From positions 1 through 45,225 of the forward strand of contig CANRLM010000006.1 in the NCBI GenBank assembly GCA_947631435.1: a stretch of 45,225 nucleotides of DNA. The letters run 5' to 3'. The notes beneath the pieces are model-generated. The model did not search any database, was not told the DNA's origin, and worked only from the letters and a program-made list of their open reading frames with translations. Both the position numbers and the translations under genes were made by a program. This stretch comes from an uncultured Akkermansia sp. GTDB taxonomy: Bacteria; Verrucomicrobiota; Verrucomicrobiia; Verrucomicrobiales; Akkermansiaceae. This document shows positions 7,487 through 19,467 of the stretch, in pieces. Numbering within the stretch: position 1 is the stretch's first letter; each line of letters begins with the position of its first letter.

Positions 7487-8686
7487 ATGTATAACACCGA
7501 ATTTAAGAATCGTCTCGTTGCGGACTTGCAGAATCTCAAATCCGCCGGTCTTTACAAAGAGGAACGCTACATCGACACTCCGCAGTTTTCCGAGGTGGGG
7601 TTGCAGGATGGCAGTCAGGTCATCAACATGTGCGCCAACAACTACCTCGGCCTCGCCAATCACCCGGATTTGGAAAAGGCTGCCAAAGAGGCGATTGACC
7701 GCTGGGGCTTCGGCATGGCTTCCGTACGCTTCATCTGCGGCACTCAGACACTGCACCGCGAGCTGGAGGAAAGGCTGAGCGCTTTTCTCGGCACAGAAGA
7801 TACGATTCTCTTCGGCTCATGCTTTGATGCAAACGGTGGTCTCTTTGGCGCTCTGCTCGACAAGGAAGACGCCATTGTCTCCGACTCCCTCAACCATGCT
7901 TCCATCATCGACGGCGTTCGCCTTTGCAAGGCCTCCCGCTACCGATATGCCAACAACGACATGGCAGATTTGGAGGCCAAGCTGCAAGAGGCCAAAGCCG
8001 CGGGTGCCCGCACCATCATGATCTCCACGGATGGCGTGTTCTCCATGGACGGGATTATTGCCCGCCTGGATGAAATCCATGCCCTGGCGGAAAAATACGG
8101 CGCGCTGGTACACTTTGATGAATCGCATGCCACGGGTGTGCTCGGCAAGCGCGGACGCGGTACGCATGAGCACTGCGGCCTCTTCGGAAAAATTGACATC
8201 ACCACCGGCACCTTCGGCAAGGCGCTTGGCGGAGCCTCCGGTGGCTACGTGTCCGCCAGGAAGGAGATCGTTGATGCCCTGCGCCAGAAGGCTCGCCCGT
8301 ACCTCTTCTCCAACAGTGTGATGCCCGCCATCGCCGCCACGACGATCAAGGTGCTGGATATGCTGGAAGCCTCCACAGAACTCACGGAACGCGTGCAGCA
8401 CAACGCCGCGTATTTCCGCAGGGGGATGGAACAGTGTGGCTTTACTCTCGCAGGAGCCGGACATGCCATCGTCCCGGTGATGATCGGAGACGCCGCCCTT
8501 TCGCAACGCATGAGCAACCGCCTCCTGGAGCTTGGCGTGTACGCCATGGGCTTCTTCTATCCCGTGGTGCCCAAAGAACAGGCTCGTATCCGCACCCAAC
8601 TCTCCGCCGCTCATACGGAAGAGCAGCTGGATCGTGCGATCTCTGCCTTTGCTCAAGCCGGGAAAGAGCTCGGCGTCATCAGCTGA
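7487..8686 (+). CDS. kbl: 2-amino-3-ketobutyrate coenzyme A ligase (glycine C-acetyltransferase)
   Basis: This 399-residue pyridoxal-phosphate enzyme belongs to the alpha-oxoamine synthase family and matches KBL, which cleaves 2-amino-3-ketobutyrate with CoA into glycine and acetyl-CoA in threonine breakdown. Visible motifs are [12 protein letters not shown] near the N-terminus, [21 protein letters not shown] (PLP-binding Asp and His) and [10 protein letters not shown] with the Schiff-base lysine. Threonine dehydrogenase (tdh), its usual partner, is not adjacent. sdaA begins 19 nt downstream, which suggests a small operon for amino-acid catabolism. AONS (BioF) and serine palmitoyltransferase are the related alternatives, but the N-terminus fits KBL best. 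Confidence 0.92.
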   Translation: MYNTEFKNRLVADLQNLKSAGLYKEERYIDTPQFSEVGLQDGSQVINMCANNYLGLANHPDLEKAAKEAIDRWGFGMASVRFICGTQTLHRELEERLSAFLGTEDTILFGSCFDANGGLFGALLDKEDAIVSDSLNHASIIDGVRLCKASRYRYANNDMADLEAKLQEAKAAGARTIMISTDGVFSMDGIIARLDEIHALAEKYGALVHFDESHATGVLGKRGRGTHEHCGLFGKIDITTGTFGKALGGASGGYVSARKEIVDALRQKARPYLFSNSVMPAIAATTIKVLDMLEASTELTERVQHNAAYFRRGMEQCGFTLAGAGHAIVPVMIGDAALSQRMSNRLLELGVYAMGFFYPVVPKEQARIRTQLSAAHTEEQLDRAISAFAQAGKELGVIS

Positions 8687-8705
8687 GTACCGGTTTCTTC
8701 TCCCC

Positions 8706-10067
8706 ATGTATTCCGGTTTTTTTGAGGTCTTTTCCATCGGAATCGGCCCGTCGAGTTCGCACACAATGGGACCGATGCGTGCTGCGGCCCGCTTCGTGCA
8801 GCTCCTGAGAGCGGATGATCTCCTTGCTCGTACGGCAAGTGTACGCGTGGTGCTGTACGGTTCGCTGGCACTGACCGGTGAGGGACATGGCACGCCCGGA
8901 GCCATCGCTTACGGGCTCATGGAGCTGGACGCCGAAAAGATGGAACGGCCCTGCACCCTGGGGGACACTCTTTCTCTCGGAGGCACCAGAGAAATTCCTT
9001 TCTCCCCGACAAAGCACATCACCGCAGAAAAGGAAACTACTCTTCCGGAACACCCGAATGCATTGCGGTTTTTTGCGGAGGGCGAAGATGGAAGTGTGCT
9101 CAAAGAAGCTCTCTTCTTCTCCATCGGTGGCGGCGCCGTGGTGATGCAGGGCGAAGAATCTCCCGCCGCTGCGCCGATCAGCAACATACCGTACGATTTC
9201 AACTCTTGTCGCGAACTAATGGAGCTTTGCGAGGACGCCAAACTCAGCATTGCCCAACTCATCCGCCGCAATGAAGGCATCCTGCATTCCGCCCCGGAAC
9301 TCGCGGCACGCATCAAACTCATTGCACGCGTCATGCGTTCCGCGATCGACCGCGGCATCTCCACCACGGGAACTCTCCCCGGAGAATTGCACATGCCGCG
9401 CCGCGCACCTCAAATTTATGCCAGGCTAGAGGAGAGATTCCAGCGCAATGAGACAGACGCCCTGACCATCATCGACTGGATCAACCTGTGGGCTTTTGCC
9501 GTGGCGGAGGAAAATGCGGCAGGCGGGCGCGTCGTCACGGCGCCCACCATGGGCTCCGCAGGTGTCCTCCCGGCCGTGCTGCGCTATTTCGAACGCTATG
9601 GTTGCAAAGATTCGCCCTACTCCGCAGAGACAGGTACGGAAATCATGCTGCTGACGGCCTCAGCCATCTGCAGCCTTTACCGAGCCAACGCCTCCATCTC
9701 CGGCGCCGAAGTCGGTTGCCAGGGAGAGGTGGGCGTCGCCTGTTCCATGGCAGCAGCCGGTCTCACTGCCGCTATGGGCGGCAGCAACGCGCAGGTGGAA
9801 AATGCTGCCGAAATTGCCATGGAGCATAACCTCGGACTCACCTGCGACCCCGTATGCGGACTTGTACAAGTCCCCTGCATTGAGCGTAACGCCATCGGCG
9901 CTGTGAAAGCGGTGAATGCAGCGCGGCTGGCCATGCGCGGCAACGGATCTCACTACGTGAGCCTCGATAGTGTGATTGCCACGATGTATGAGACCGGCCG
10001 ACGGCTGGACCCCAGCTACCGCGAAACTTCTCTGGCAGGTCTGGCAAAAAATGCCTTCTCCTGCTGA
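8706..10067 (+). CDS. sdaA: L-serine dehydratase (iron-sulfur, single chain)
   Basis: This 453-residue protein is a fused alpha-beta L-serine dehydratase that deaminates serine to pyruvate and ammonia with a 4Fe-4S cluster. The N-terminal beta part has [12 protein letters not shown]. The C-terminal alpha part has the cluster cysteines in EVGCQGEVG and [12 protein letters not shown], with [10 protein letters not shown] and [10 protein letters not shown] also typical. The ATG at 8706 is chosen because the family starts with a [18 protein letters not shown] sequence. It follows kbl closely; together they would funnel glycine, threonine and serine carbon into acetyl-CoA and pyruvate. It converges with the ABC permease gene with only 10 bases between stops. 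Confidence 0.95.
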   Translation: MYSGFFEVFSIGIGPSSSHTMGPMRAAARFVQLLRADDLLARTASVRVVLYGSLALTGEGHGTPGAIAYGLMELDAEKMERPCTLGDTLSLGGTREIPFSPTKHITAEKETTLPEHPNALRFFAEGEDGSVLKEALFFSIGGGAVVMQGEESPAAAPISNIPYDFNSCRELMELCEDAKLSIAQLIRRNEGILHSAPELAARIKLIARVMRSAIDRGISTTGTLPGELHMPRRAPQIYARLEERFQRNETDALTIIDWINLWAFAVAEENAAGGRVVTAPTMGSAGVLPAVLRYFERYGCKDSPYSAETGTEIMLLTASAICSLYRANASISGAEVGCQGEVGVACSMAAAGLTAAMGGSNAQVENAAEIAMEHNLGLTCDPVCGLVQVPCIERNAIGAVKAVNAARLAMRGNGSHYVSLDSVIATMYETGRRLDPSYRETSLAGLAKNAFSC

Positions 10068-10077
10068 CAGGGCTTCC

Positions 10078-11232
10078 TTACTTCAGGACGTAACCAATAC
10101 GGCGATTCGCCGCCACAAAGATTGGAATAGCAGAAATGATCACACACATGATCAATGCGTAGGAAATATACATAATTTCCGGACCCACCTCGTCCAACGT
10201 CAGCGTATAATCTCCCAGTTTAAGGACCTGAGTGACTATGATGCGTTGGAAATACATGAACGAGGCAATCGCCGCAGCGAAAGAAGCCCCAACGATCAGT
10301 ATGTTCTCAATGATGAAAGCTCCAACCAGCATGAGCGGATGGATGCCGAAGCTTTTCATAAGAGTGTAAATATATTCATTCTGCCGATACTCCATACCTG
10401 CCAGTGCGGTGAGCAAAATACCAACAATCGCCGTGATTCCCAGGCAAAACGCCAGCCGGCACTGCATTTGCTTATCCATCACCGTATCCAATCGCTTCAA
10501 TAAATGAGCCCCGGAGATAATATTGCCGGACAAATGCTCATAGCGGTATAAAACGCGAAGATAGCGCTCAATACGATCGATCGACAACGAAGACTCGAGG
10601 ACCCGTGCGCGTATCACAAGCGTGGTCAGCGGAGTTGACATCAAACGCTCCTCCATCTGGGGCGGCAGACGATCCGGAGGAACAACGGCTATGGCATCAT
10701 TGGAAAAAACGTGTGCCAGCGGATGCCCTGCGGGCAGATTCTTGACAAATGCTCCGATGAAGTAACCGTTAATTTTGACGCGAACGGGACCCGGTTTGTA
10801 TTTGGGATGCTCGGGATCCTGGAGTACTGTCGGGATTCCGCTCCTGGAAAGCAGCGGCAACATCTGATTTTGACGTGAAAAATCGTACGTGTACACAGAT
10901 AATGAAGTGCCTTGCTCCATCTCGACTCGCCCCAGTAAGCTGAGGAGGTAGGAATCAGCGTTCAAACGCTCCGAGATTTCGCGATACGACGGCAAAACAG
11001 GCTTATTCGTTCCGTTGCCGGAAACATTTGACACCACGATATCACCGCCGCGCTTGAGCAGTTCGTCTCGTACAAGATTCAATGTGATCACATAGCCCCC
11101 CAACCCCGCAAGAGCGCTAAGCGTGAGAAAATATACCACAAGGATACGTGATACCGGACTTGACAAGCGGGCAAACCACCGGTGTACCGTATCCCTAGCG
11201 AGGTAGAGCACTGTCAAAATCGATGAGATCAT
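10078..11232 (-). CDS. FtsX/MacB-type ABC transporter permease
   Basis: This 384-residue membrane protein has one N-terminal transmembrane segment (about 25-50), a large extracytoplasmic domain of roughly 200 residues, and three C-terminal transmembrane segments (about 262-380). This is the four-helix layout of FtsX-like (MacB/LolC) permeases. These do not carry substrate through the membrane but move periplasmic partners. The gene start overlaps the end of the ATPase gene by 38 bases, so the two are translationally coupled. The substrate is not evident; with the adaptor upstream, export of a compound or lipoprotein handling are both possible. Confidence 0.82.
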   Translation of the reverse strand: MISSILTVLYLARDTVHRWFARLSSPVSRILVVYFLTLSALAGLGGYVITLNLVRDELLKRGGDIVVSNVSGNGTNKPVLPSYREISERLNADSYLLSLLGRVEMEQGTSLSVYTYDFSRQNQMLPLLSRSGIPTVLQDPEHPKYKPGPVRVKINGYFIGAFVKNLPAGHPLAHVFSNDAIAVVPPDRLPPQMEERLMSTPLTTLVIRARVLESSLSIDRIERYLRVLYRYEHLSGNIISGAHLLKRLDTVMDKQMQCRLAFCLGITAIVGILLTALAGMEYRQNEYIYTLMKSFGIHPLMLVGAFIIENILIVGASFAAAIASFMYFQRIIVTQVLKLGDYTLTLDEVGPEIMYISYALIMCVIISAIPIFVAANRRIGYVLK

Positions 11233-11827
11233 CGGCCAAATCTAGAAGTCGAGAATCATGGGTGCATATCACACAGATGCGCTGAGAAGCTCCTTTCATC
11301 ACGAGGTTGCGAATGATGGATGTGTTGGCGTCGTCCAGCCCTGAAGTCGGCTCATCCAGCAGAACAATAGGAGCATTCTTCATGAGTGTACGCGCAAGCG
11401 CCGCGCGCTGGGCCTGCCCGCCGGAAAGTTTATCCGCCCGTCGATGCCGTAAATCCTGTAGTCCTAGATCCGCAAGCAAACTCTCGCAGAGAGGTTTCCA
11501 TTCAGACCCCGGCAGCATTGCCATTTCTGCCGCAAGATGCAAGTTCCTCTCCACACTCATGAGCGGCAGAAGATTGATCCCCTGGAACATGTAAGACACA
11601 CCGCATCGGTGGTAGCGACGACTTGTCACTTTCATGTCCATCGGGGTGATGATCCTGCCACGTTGTGCCTTCAGATAGCCTGCCAGGAGTTTGAGTAACG
11701 TAGTCTTACCACTGCCGGAATACCCTTTCAACAGAGTGATGCCCGAAGCAAATTCATGGCTGAAATGCTCCAGCACCATCTCGCGGCTTGTGTAGCCGAA
11801 GGACACATCCTCACACACCAGTTTCAT
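11195..11827 (-). CDS. ABC transporter ATP-binding protein (MacB/LolD type)
   Basis: This 210-residue protein has Walker A GYSGSGKTT, the Q-loop in YMFQGINLLP, the signature LSGGQAQRAALAR, Walker B IVLLDEPTSGLD and the switch histidine in CTHD. It is the nucleotide-binding subunit that powers the permease encoded just downstream. Its length matches the LolD/MacB family. It overlaps both neighbours: the adaptor gene's stop by four bases, and the permease start by 38. This marks one unit of adaptor, ATPase and permease. Confidence 0.93.
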   Translation of the reverse strand: MKLVCEDVSFGYTSREMVLEHFSHEFASGITLLKGYSGSGKTTLLKLLAGYLKAQRGRIITPMDMKVTSRRYHRCGVSYMFQGINLLPLMSVERNLHLAAEMAMLPGSEWKPLCESLLADLGLQDLRHRRADKLSGGQAQRAALARTLMKNAPIVLLDEPTSGLDDANTSIIRNLVMKGASQRICVICTHDSRLLDLADDLIDFDSALPR

Positions 11828-12882
11828 GATTTTGTCGCCGGTAGTGGATCTTTTTTACGGAGCAATAATTCGCGCTCTGCAACAACAAGAATCACGTAGT
11901 CAGGGTACGCACGACTGACTAAATCCTCCCAACTTTCACAGTCTCCGGCGCTCGGATGCGCCAGGAGCTCTTCCTTACTCACCCGCTCCACATTATCGCC
12001 TGCGGCCGTAAATTGTAAAACAGCCTCCGTGTTACTTCCCCGCATACTATACGCCGTATCGTAATCCTGCTCACTCATCTTGAAAAAATAAATGAGTTTG
12101 TCCGATCGACTGCCGCCAATTTGTTCAACACGCCGGTGAGAGTAGGTACCCCTCAGTTGCCTTCCCTCCGGAAGTTTAATGGACGTGCTGAATGCGCTCG
12201 GCTCCAGCATTCCCAGCGTGGCATCCGATATCTCTATCGCAATGTAGAAGGCTGAATCATCACATACAGTCGCAAAATTCTGCCCCATCCCCGGAGTGTA
12301 CTCAAAGGGCTTCCCTGTTTCTTTCGGCAGAACGAAGTTGTACTGCAACCTCCCGGTGAAAGGCATCCGAAGGGTGAGATTCTCATGCTTCTTCTCGAAC
12401 TCTGCCCGTCGGCGCCGCTCCAGAGTTTTCAGCTCTCTCCTCAGTAAAACAACACGTTCTTCAATGTCCCGCAGTGTATCCTCCGGCACCTCGCCCTCCT
12501 GACTGGGAGTATAATCCTTGGCGTAAACTCGCTCTCTCTCATTGAGACTCAGGTAAAAATTCAGCTTACTGCGCTGTGCCTCCAACTTGCGCATTTCATC
12601 CCTTTTGTTGAGCCGCTCGCGCGCAAGCTGCAGCTCCATGTCCTCCCTTTCTTCCTCAGTTTTTTCTTTGTCCATCACCGCGACCACCTGCCCCTTTTCA
12701 GCACGACCATTTTCGGGGAGAAGAAGATCGCTCACCAGACCGGATGCATTGAAAGTAAGTATCCCCTCCTGCTCAGGGAGAATCCTGGCAGGATACTTTC
12801 CAAGCGTGACAACCTCCGCATACACGGGCTGCAAGAGCAGAAAGCCCACTAATATCGCCCGGCTATACCTCCTCACGTTCAT
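11824..12882 (-). CDS. HlyD/MacA-type periplasmic adaptor protein
   Basis: The 352-residue protein starts with a signal peptide (about 1-22, ending VYA-EVV). Residues 48-72 look like a half lipoyl domain (GLVSDLLLPENGRAEKGQ). Residues 74-165 are highly charged and rich in E, K, R and L, which fits the alpha-hairpin coiled coil. A second half-lipoyl strand and a beta-barrel follow (LRMPFTGRLQYN...). This is the layout of membrane-fusion proteins of tripartite exporters. It heads the ABC exporter operon and lies 41 nt after ebfC. No outer-membrane channel gene is adjacent. Confidence 0.82.
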   Translation of the reverse strand: MNVRRYSRAILVGFLLLQPVYAEVVTLGKYPARILPEQEGILTFNASGLVSDLLLPENGRAEKGQVVAVMDKEKTEEEREDMELQLARERLNKRDEMRKLEAQRSKLNFYLSLNERERVYAKDYTPSQEGEVPEDTLRDIEERVVLLRRELKTLERRRRAEFEKKHENLTLRMPFTGRLQYNFVLPKETGKPFEYTPGMGQNFATVCDDSAFYIAIEISDATLGMLEPSAFSTSIKLPEGRQLRGTYSHRRVEQIGGSRSDKLIYFFKMSEQDYDTAYSMRGSNTEAVLQFTAAGDNVERVSKEELLAHPSAGDCESWEDLVSRAYPDYVILVVAERELLLRKKDPLPATKS

Positions 12883-12923
12883 AATCGACGCCCTGTATGG
12901 AATTGCGTACGGCAGACTCTTTG

Positions 12924-13226
12924 TTACATCGGGAAACCAAAGCCCCCGGTCATCTTGCGTATCTCGTTCTCAGACGTATCCTTGGCAAGCTTTATCGCAT
13001 CCTGTACAGCCTTGAGCACCAACGTCTGGAGGAATTCGACATCCTCGGGGTCCACCACGGCAGGGTCGATGCTGATGGAAATCAATTCACCGGCGCCGTT
13101 GGCAATGGCTTTCACCTTGCCCCCGCCGGCTTCGGCAGAGAACTGCTGTTCGGCAAGACGCGCGTGCAACTGGGCAACTCCGGCCTGCATGGCCTGCGCT
13201 TGTTTCACGAGTTTCTGGAAATTCAT
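12924..13226 (-). CDS. ebfC: YbaB/EbfC nucleoid-associated protein
   Basis: This 100-residue protein matches the YbaB/EbfC family of small dimeric DNA-binding proteins, encoded next to dnaX in a great many bacteria. Features are an N-terminal FQKLVKQAQAMQ helix, a glycine-rich turn before KVKAIANGAGELISISIDP (the beta-sheet), and a C-terminal helix ending in a MTGGFGFPM tail. It starts 21 nt after the dnaX stop and is part of the dnaX transcript. Its likely role is in chromosome organisation or with dnaX/recR. Confidence 0.93.
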   Translation of the reverse strand: MNFQKLVKQAQAMQAGVAQLHARLAEQQFSAEAGGGKVKAIANGAGELISISIDPAVVDPEDVEFLQTLVLKAVQDAIKLAKDTSENEIRKMTGGFGFPM

Positions 13227-13247
13227 GGTAAAACAACTGGGCAGAGG

Positions 13248-15047
13248 TTAATCGACAATACGAGCCTGAAATTCACTAATTGCCTTCTCAATGAGTGGAT
13301 CCTTGTAAAAATCTTCAGTCGGCAGAGCGCCGGAAACCTCTTTCTCTTCCGGCACAGACGCCGCGGCTCCCTTCTTCGTCGCCTCACTCTTCCCCTTTTC
13401 TTTCTTGACCGGCTTCGTTGCGACGGTAGGAGGCGCACTCTTTTCCTCCTCAACCGGCGGCGGTACGGTGTCATCTGTGACAATCTGCAGCTGATTAATC
13501 TTGCGTCCTCGTTTTTCCGCCTCTCCCTGCAAAACCTCCCGCACAGATGCGGATAGCAGACTATCCCGCGTGTCCGTATCCGCCGGATGAATGCCGACAG
13601 TAACAAGCCCGTCTTCCTCTGCCACAAAAAGGGTGTTCCCCACCATCCCCATCCGCAGCGGAATTACCTTCCTTGCTGCTGCGAGTAGTTCCTCCCAATC
13701 CCGGGCGGTCATAGCGTCGCTCTTCCCCGACTCATCAAAGTCGGGCGGCTCATCGTTAATGGGTTCGAGAGGCTCCGAAACCGAGGCCTCGTCCGCCACA
13801 CCTGCTGTTTCCATCTGAGGATTCGGCACTTGCTCCTCCGGTTGACCAGCAGGCTCAGCCGAAGGCAGAGGAATGGATGGCAACACCGTTGTCGCAATCG
13901 GAGTCTCAGGCAGTGGAGCCCCGTTCAACGCACGAATGACATCGCTGATATTGACCTGCGATAACAGATGCACCGCCTGGATAAGACCTATCTCAAGGTA
14001 CATGCGTTTATTGGTGCTCCAGCGCATCTGCTCCTGCGCGGCAGAAAGGGCCTCCATCAGGCTCATAACTTTATCCAGCGGAGTGCGGTTGATATGCTCC
14101 ATGAGAGGTTTACGCCACGCCGACGGCATGGTGTTGTTTTTCTCCTCCTCCGGCGCCACTTTGGCGATGAGCAATTCACGAACGCCTCCAATCATCTCTG
14201 CCAAAAACTGCCCCATATCTCGCCCCGCCTCCGCCAACTCGTGCACCAAGTGCAACAAACTCGGCAGCTGCCGATCCAGCAGATAACTTATCGCTCGCGC
14301 CACGGTTTCTCGTCCCGTCACGCCAAAGATGTCGTTCACGTTCTGCTCCCCAATCTTATTCCCACAAAAAGCTACCAGCTGGTCAAGCATCGACTGCGCA
14401 TCACGCATACCGCCATCCGCTACGGTTGCTATCGCGAACGCGGCATCTTCGCTAAGCTCCACCCCTTCCTTAGCCGCGATGTTCACAAGATGCCGAGCTA
14501 TGATGTCTGCCGGTATCGGACGTAAATCAAAACGCTGGCATCGCGAAAGTATCGTCGGCAGAATCTTGTGCGGCTCCGTGGTCGCAAAAATAAACATCAC
14601 GTGCGCCGGCGGCTCCTCCAATGTCTTCAGCAAAGCGTTGAAGGACTCCTTCGTGAGCATGTGGACCTCATCGATGTAGATGATGCGATACTGCCCGCGC
14701 GTCGGCGTAAATTGCACATTGTCGCGCAAATCCCGAATATTGTCGATTCCTCGGTTGGAGGCGCCGTCAATCTCCAGCACATCCAGGCTCCGCCCCTCCG
14801 CTATCTCCCGGCACACATCTTCTTCCGGGTCAAAATCCACCCTCGGTCCCCCACTGCAATTCAAAGCTTTGGCAAAAATGCGCGCCGTCGAAGTTTTGCC
14901 CGTCCCACGCGGTCCAACAAACAAATAGGCATGCGCCAAACGTTTTTGCTCAATGGCATTGCACAAGGTGCGCACCACATGATCCTGTCCCAGCACATCC
15001 TGAAACGTCCTGGGACGATATTTCCTGGCAAAAACCTGATAGCTCAC
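13248..15047 (-). CDS. dnaX: DNA polymerase III subunit gamma/tau
   Basis: This protein of 599 residues is the clamp-loader ATPase subunit. From the GTG at 15047 it begins MSYQVFARKYRPRTFQDVLGQ, the canonical start. Walker A GPRGTGKTS is at 45-53, and DEVHML and the sensor segment RCQRFDLRP follow. The usual four-cysteine zinc module is incomplete: only C64 and C79 remain where four cysteines are expected. The C-terminal third is charged and proline- and lysine-rich and of low complexity. The GTG start, 6 nt after a -10 box, is preferred over the upstream GTG at 15062, which overlaps the promoter. Confidence 0.95.
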   Translation of the reverse strand: MSYQVFARKYRPRTFQDVLGQDHVVRTLCNAIEQKRLAHAYLFVGPRGTGKTSTARIFAKALNCSGGPRVDFDPEEDVCREIAEGRSLDVLEIDGASNRGIDNIRDLRDNVQFTPTRGQYRIIYIDEVHMLTKESFNALLKTLEEPPAHVMFIFATTEPHKILPTILSRCQRFDLRPIPADIIARHLVNIAAKEGVELSEDAAFAIATVADGGMRDAQSMLDQLVAFCGNKIGEQNVNDIFGVTGRETVARAISYLLDRQLPSLLHLVHELAEAGRDMGQFLAEMIGGVRELLIAKVAPEEEKNNTMPSAWRKPLMEHINRTPLDKVMSLMEALSAAQEQMRWSTNKRMYLEIGLIQAVHLLSQVNISDVIRALNGAPLPETPIATTVLPSIPLPSAEPAGQPEEQVPNPQMETAGVADEASVSEPLEPINDEPPDFDESGKSDAMTARDWEELLAAARKVIPLRMGMVGNTLFVAEEDGLVTVGIHPADTDTRDSLLSASVREVLQGEAEKRGRKINQLQIVTDDTVPPPVEEEKSAPPTVATKPVKKEKGKSEATKKGAAASVPEEKEVSGALPTEDFYKDPLIEKAISEFQARIVD

Positions 15048-15053
15048 GTGAGC

Positions 15054-15082
15054 AGCATACACAAACCCTCCTGAAAAATCAA
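15054..15082 (-). promoter_or_regulatory. dnaX-ebfC promoter
   Basis: On the minus strand TTGATT (15082-15077), a 17-nt spacer and TATGCT (15059-15054) are followed after 6 nt by the GTG start codon of dnaX. This again implies a leaderless transcript. Confidence 0.6.
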
Positions 15083-15142
15083 GCTCATTTCAACCAGAAC
15101 CACGGCAAATACATCAGAGAGAAGCACGAAGTACAAAGCACA

Positions 15143-15189
15143 AAGTACGAAGTTAATAGTTAAGACGCTACGCGTATTTCTGCGGAGCA
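15143..15189 (-). repeat. Intergenic repeat module R2, inverted
   Basis: Read on the minus strand, this begins TGCTCCGCAGAAA (15189-15177), identical to 29731-29743, and ends AACTTCGTACTT (15154-15143), identical to 29767-29778. The middle is more diverged. It lies directly beside, and in the opposite orientation to, the repeat core at 15191-15410. Confidence 0.7.
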
Positions 15190-15190
15190 G

Positions 15191-15410
15191 AAACTGAGGT
15201 GGAGGACCATAGCGCAGGTGGTGACCAGCTCGAAAGCTCTGTGGACAAGCAGAGCCGCATCCTCGGCTCAACTCCTCACAAAACCTCTCTAACCACCCAA
15301 CCGCCATACCCAGAAATTCGGCTCCGCTCCCGTTCCGAAAAAGCGCACAAATCATTCTATATCAATACACTTAATCTCGTTCTTCGCGCTTCATACTTCA
15401 TCATAATTCG
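15191..15410 (+). repeat. Intergenic repeat, core copy B
   Basis: This copy fills most of the 401-base gap between dnaX and the isomerase gene. It shares CTGAGGTGG and, at 15249-15268, a 20-nt block that differs from 29649-29668 at one base. It also shares AACCTCTCTAACCA (15282-15295), with one mismatch to 29681-29694, and the GAAATTC block near 15312. Order and spacing match the copy at 29561-29786, so the two are homologous. No open frame is conserved between copies. Confidence 0.75.
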
Positions 15411-15413
15411 TTC

Positions 15414-15442
15414 TTGTTGTAGCTATGCGTCTGTGGTAGAAT
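15414..15442 (+). promoter_or_regulatory. Promoter of the isomerase/ABC-F/MATE group
   Basis: TTGTTG (15414-15419), a 17-nt spacer and an extended -10 (TGTGGTAGAAT, -10 hexamer 15437-15442) stand 6 nt before the isomerase ATG. A leaderless transcript is expected. Confidence 0.68.
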
Positions 15443-15448
15443 GGCGGC

Positions 15449-15976
15449 ATGGCAACAGACAAACACATCACGATGAAAACAAGCAAGGGCGATATTCGTT
15501 TAACCGTCTTTGCTTCCGAAACACCGATGACGGCGGCAAGTTTCCTGAACCTGGCATCCCGCGGTTTCTACGATGGACTGACCTTTCACCGCGTGATTGC
15601 CGACTTCATGATCCAGGGCGGCGACCCGGAGGGAACGGGACGCGGGGGGCCCGGATACCAGTTTGACGACGAGTGCATCCCAAGTCTGAAATTCACCAAG
15701 CCTGGGCTGCTGGCCATGGCAAATGCAGGACGAACCTGGACCGGTCAGGGGACGAATGGCTCACAGTTTTTCATCACTCACGTACCTACCGAATGGCTCA
15801 ACGGCAAGCATACCATTTTCGGCGAGGTGCTTGACGAAAAAGATCAGGCTGTGGTAAACGCCATTGCTCAGGGGGACAAGATTCTCGGCATCGAGATCCA
15901 CGATGATTGCGCCGATCTCTTTGCAGAGCAGGCGGACAACATCAGCCGCTGGAATGCCAAGTTGGGCGGCAAGTGA
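15449..15976 (+). CDS. Cyclophilin-type peptidyl-prolyl cis-trans isomerase
   Basis: This 175-residue protein is a cytoplasmic cyclophilin with no signal peptide. The catalytic region [15 protein letters not shown] carries the active-site Arg, Phe and Gln, and [21 protein letters not shown] carries the other conserved pocket residues. It speeds proline isomerisation in protein folding. The ATG at 15449 is six bases after the -10 box and fits the start of the first beta strand. ABC-F begins 3 nt after its stop, so the three genes up to 19386 likely form one transcript. Confidence 0.95.
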   Translation: MATDKHITMKTSKGDIRLTVFASETPMTAASFLNLASRGFYDGLTFHRVIADFMIQGGDPEGTGRGGPGYQFDDECIPSLKFTKPGLLAMANAGRTWTGQGTNGSQFFITHVPTEWLNGKHTIFGEVLDEKDQAVVNAIAQGDKILGIEIHDDCADLFAEQADNISRWNAKLGGK

Positions 15977-15979
15977 TAC

Positions 15980-17961
<1,982 letters not shown>

Positions 17962-17962
<1 letters not shown>

Positions 17963-19386
17963 TGCCCGGGCAGGAACAAACCGCGGCCTTGACCGACAAT
18001 GCCCGCCTTCCCGGCGCGCGCCGCATGCCGGATTTGCTGCACGGGCATATCTGGAACAAGCTGCTGATCTTGGCCCTTCCCCTCGCGGCATCCTCCATGC
18101 TGCAGCAACTCTTCAACGCGGCGGATGTCGCTGTCGTCGGGCGTTTTGTGGAAGGAGCCGGGCACGCCCGCGCCGCCATGGCCGCCGTAGGCAGCAACAC
18201 CCCTATCATCAATCTTCTCGTATGCTTTTTTGTGGGCACGGCCCTGGGCGCCACCGTTCTCATCGCCCAATGCATCGGTCGCCGGGATCGCGACGGCATC
18301 CGCAAAGCGGCGCACACAGGGGTGGTGCTCGGCGTGTTGGGCGGCCTGGGGATGGCCCTGCTGGGTCAGCTGATTGTGGAGCCCATCCTGAGTGTCATGC
18401 AAGTGCCGGCGGATGTGCTGGAGCCGGCGGAGCTCTACCTGCGCATCTACCTCTGCGGTCTCCCGATTATTCTGCTCTACAATTTTGAGGAGGCCATCTT
18501 CCGCAGCATGGGCGACACGCGCACGCCGCTCATCGTGCTCGCTTGCTCGGGAGTGTTGAATGTGCTGCTCAACCTGTTCTTTGTGCTGGTCCTGAAACGC
18601 TCAGTGGACGGGGTGGCCATCGCCACCGTAGCGTCCAATGCCGCCAGCGCCGCCGTCCTCGGTCTCCTCCTCTGCCGCGGGAGAGGCTGCGTGAAGCTTG
18701 AGTGGCGCCACCTGCGCGTTGACGCCGCCAGCCTGCGCGAAATCCTGCGCATCGGCATCCCCGCCGGCGTGCAGGGCATGGTCTTCTCCATCTCCAATAT
18801 CTGCGTGCAGTTTGCCATCAATTCTCTCAACACCGTTGTCATGGCAGCCTCTGCCGCCGCGTACAACCTGGAGGTCTTCACCTACTGCATCACAAGCTCC
18901 TTCGGTCAGGCCTGCACCACCATCGTCGGCCAGAATTACGGTGCAAACCAGATCCGCCGCTGCCACCGCACCCTCTGGACCTCGATCGCTTTCAGCGGGG
19001 TTCTTCTCGGCTCCGCAGCCTGGCTGATGCTCTCCTGCGGGGAGGAGTTCCTCTCGCTCTTCAATCCGGATGCGGAAGTCGTCAGCATCGGCATGATCCG
19101 CCTGCGTTATATCCTCATCGCGCATATTTTCTCAGTCTTCATCGAGGCCTTCACCGGCTACCTGCGCGGCTTCGGTCTCAGCCTTGCCCCGGCTTTATGC
19201 GTGCTCGGCTGTGTCTGCGGCACGCGTTTCTTCTGGGTCTATGTCGTCTTCCCCATCTACCCCACCTTCTCCTGCATCATGGCGGTTTACCCCGTCAGCC
19301 TCGGTCTCACAGCCCTTTTCATCATTGGGGCGTGCCTGTTCTACCAGAGACGCATGGCTCGTTCCCCTCTCTCCGTCTGCCGTTGA
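17962..19386 (+). CDS. MATE family efflux transporter
   Basis: The 474-residue protein has about twelve hydrophobic helices after a polar N-terminus of 30 residues. Family features include PLAASSMLQQLFNAADVAVVGRF in the first helix pair and VQFAINSLN in the second half, giving the two six-helix bundles of MATE exporters. These use a sodium or proton gradient to expel cationic compounds. The substrate cannot be told from sequence. It overlaps the ABC-F stop by one base. Bases 19387-19507 before the malic enzyme gene hold no strong terminator. Confidence 0.94.
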
Positions 19387-19455
19387 TGTTCTGCCGCTCT
19401 CTGTCTTTTCGCGGCGGGTGAATCGGGAATAAAGGCTCTCAAATCTGCGCACCAT

Positions 19456-19467
19456 GGGGAATTCCCC
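19456..19467. promoter_or_regulatory. Perfect 12-bp palindrome abutting the malic enzyme promoter
   Basis: GGGGAATTCCCC is a perfect palindrome directly adjoining the -35 box (19468) of the malic enzyme promoter. This is a typical place for an operator bound by a dimeric regulator. It occurs once here, so chance is possible. Confidence 0.35.

Noticed and set aside
15199..15666. Plus-strand frame across the dnaX-isomerase gap
   Set aside because: It covers the non-coding repeat and runs into the isomerase gene out of frame.
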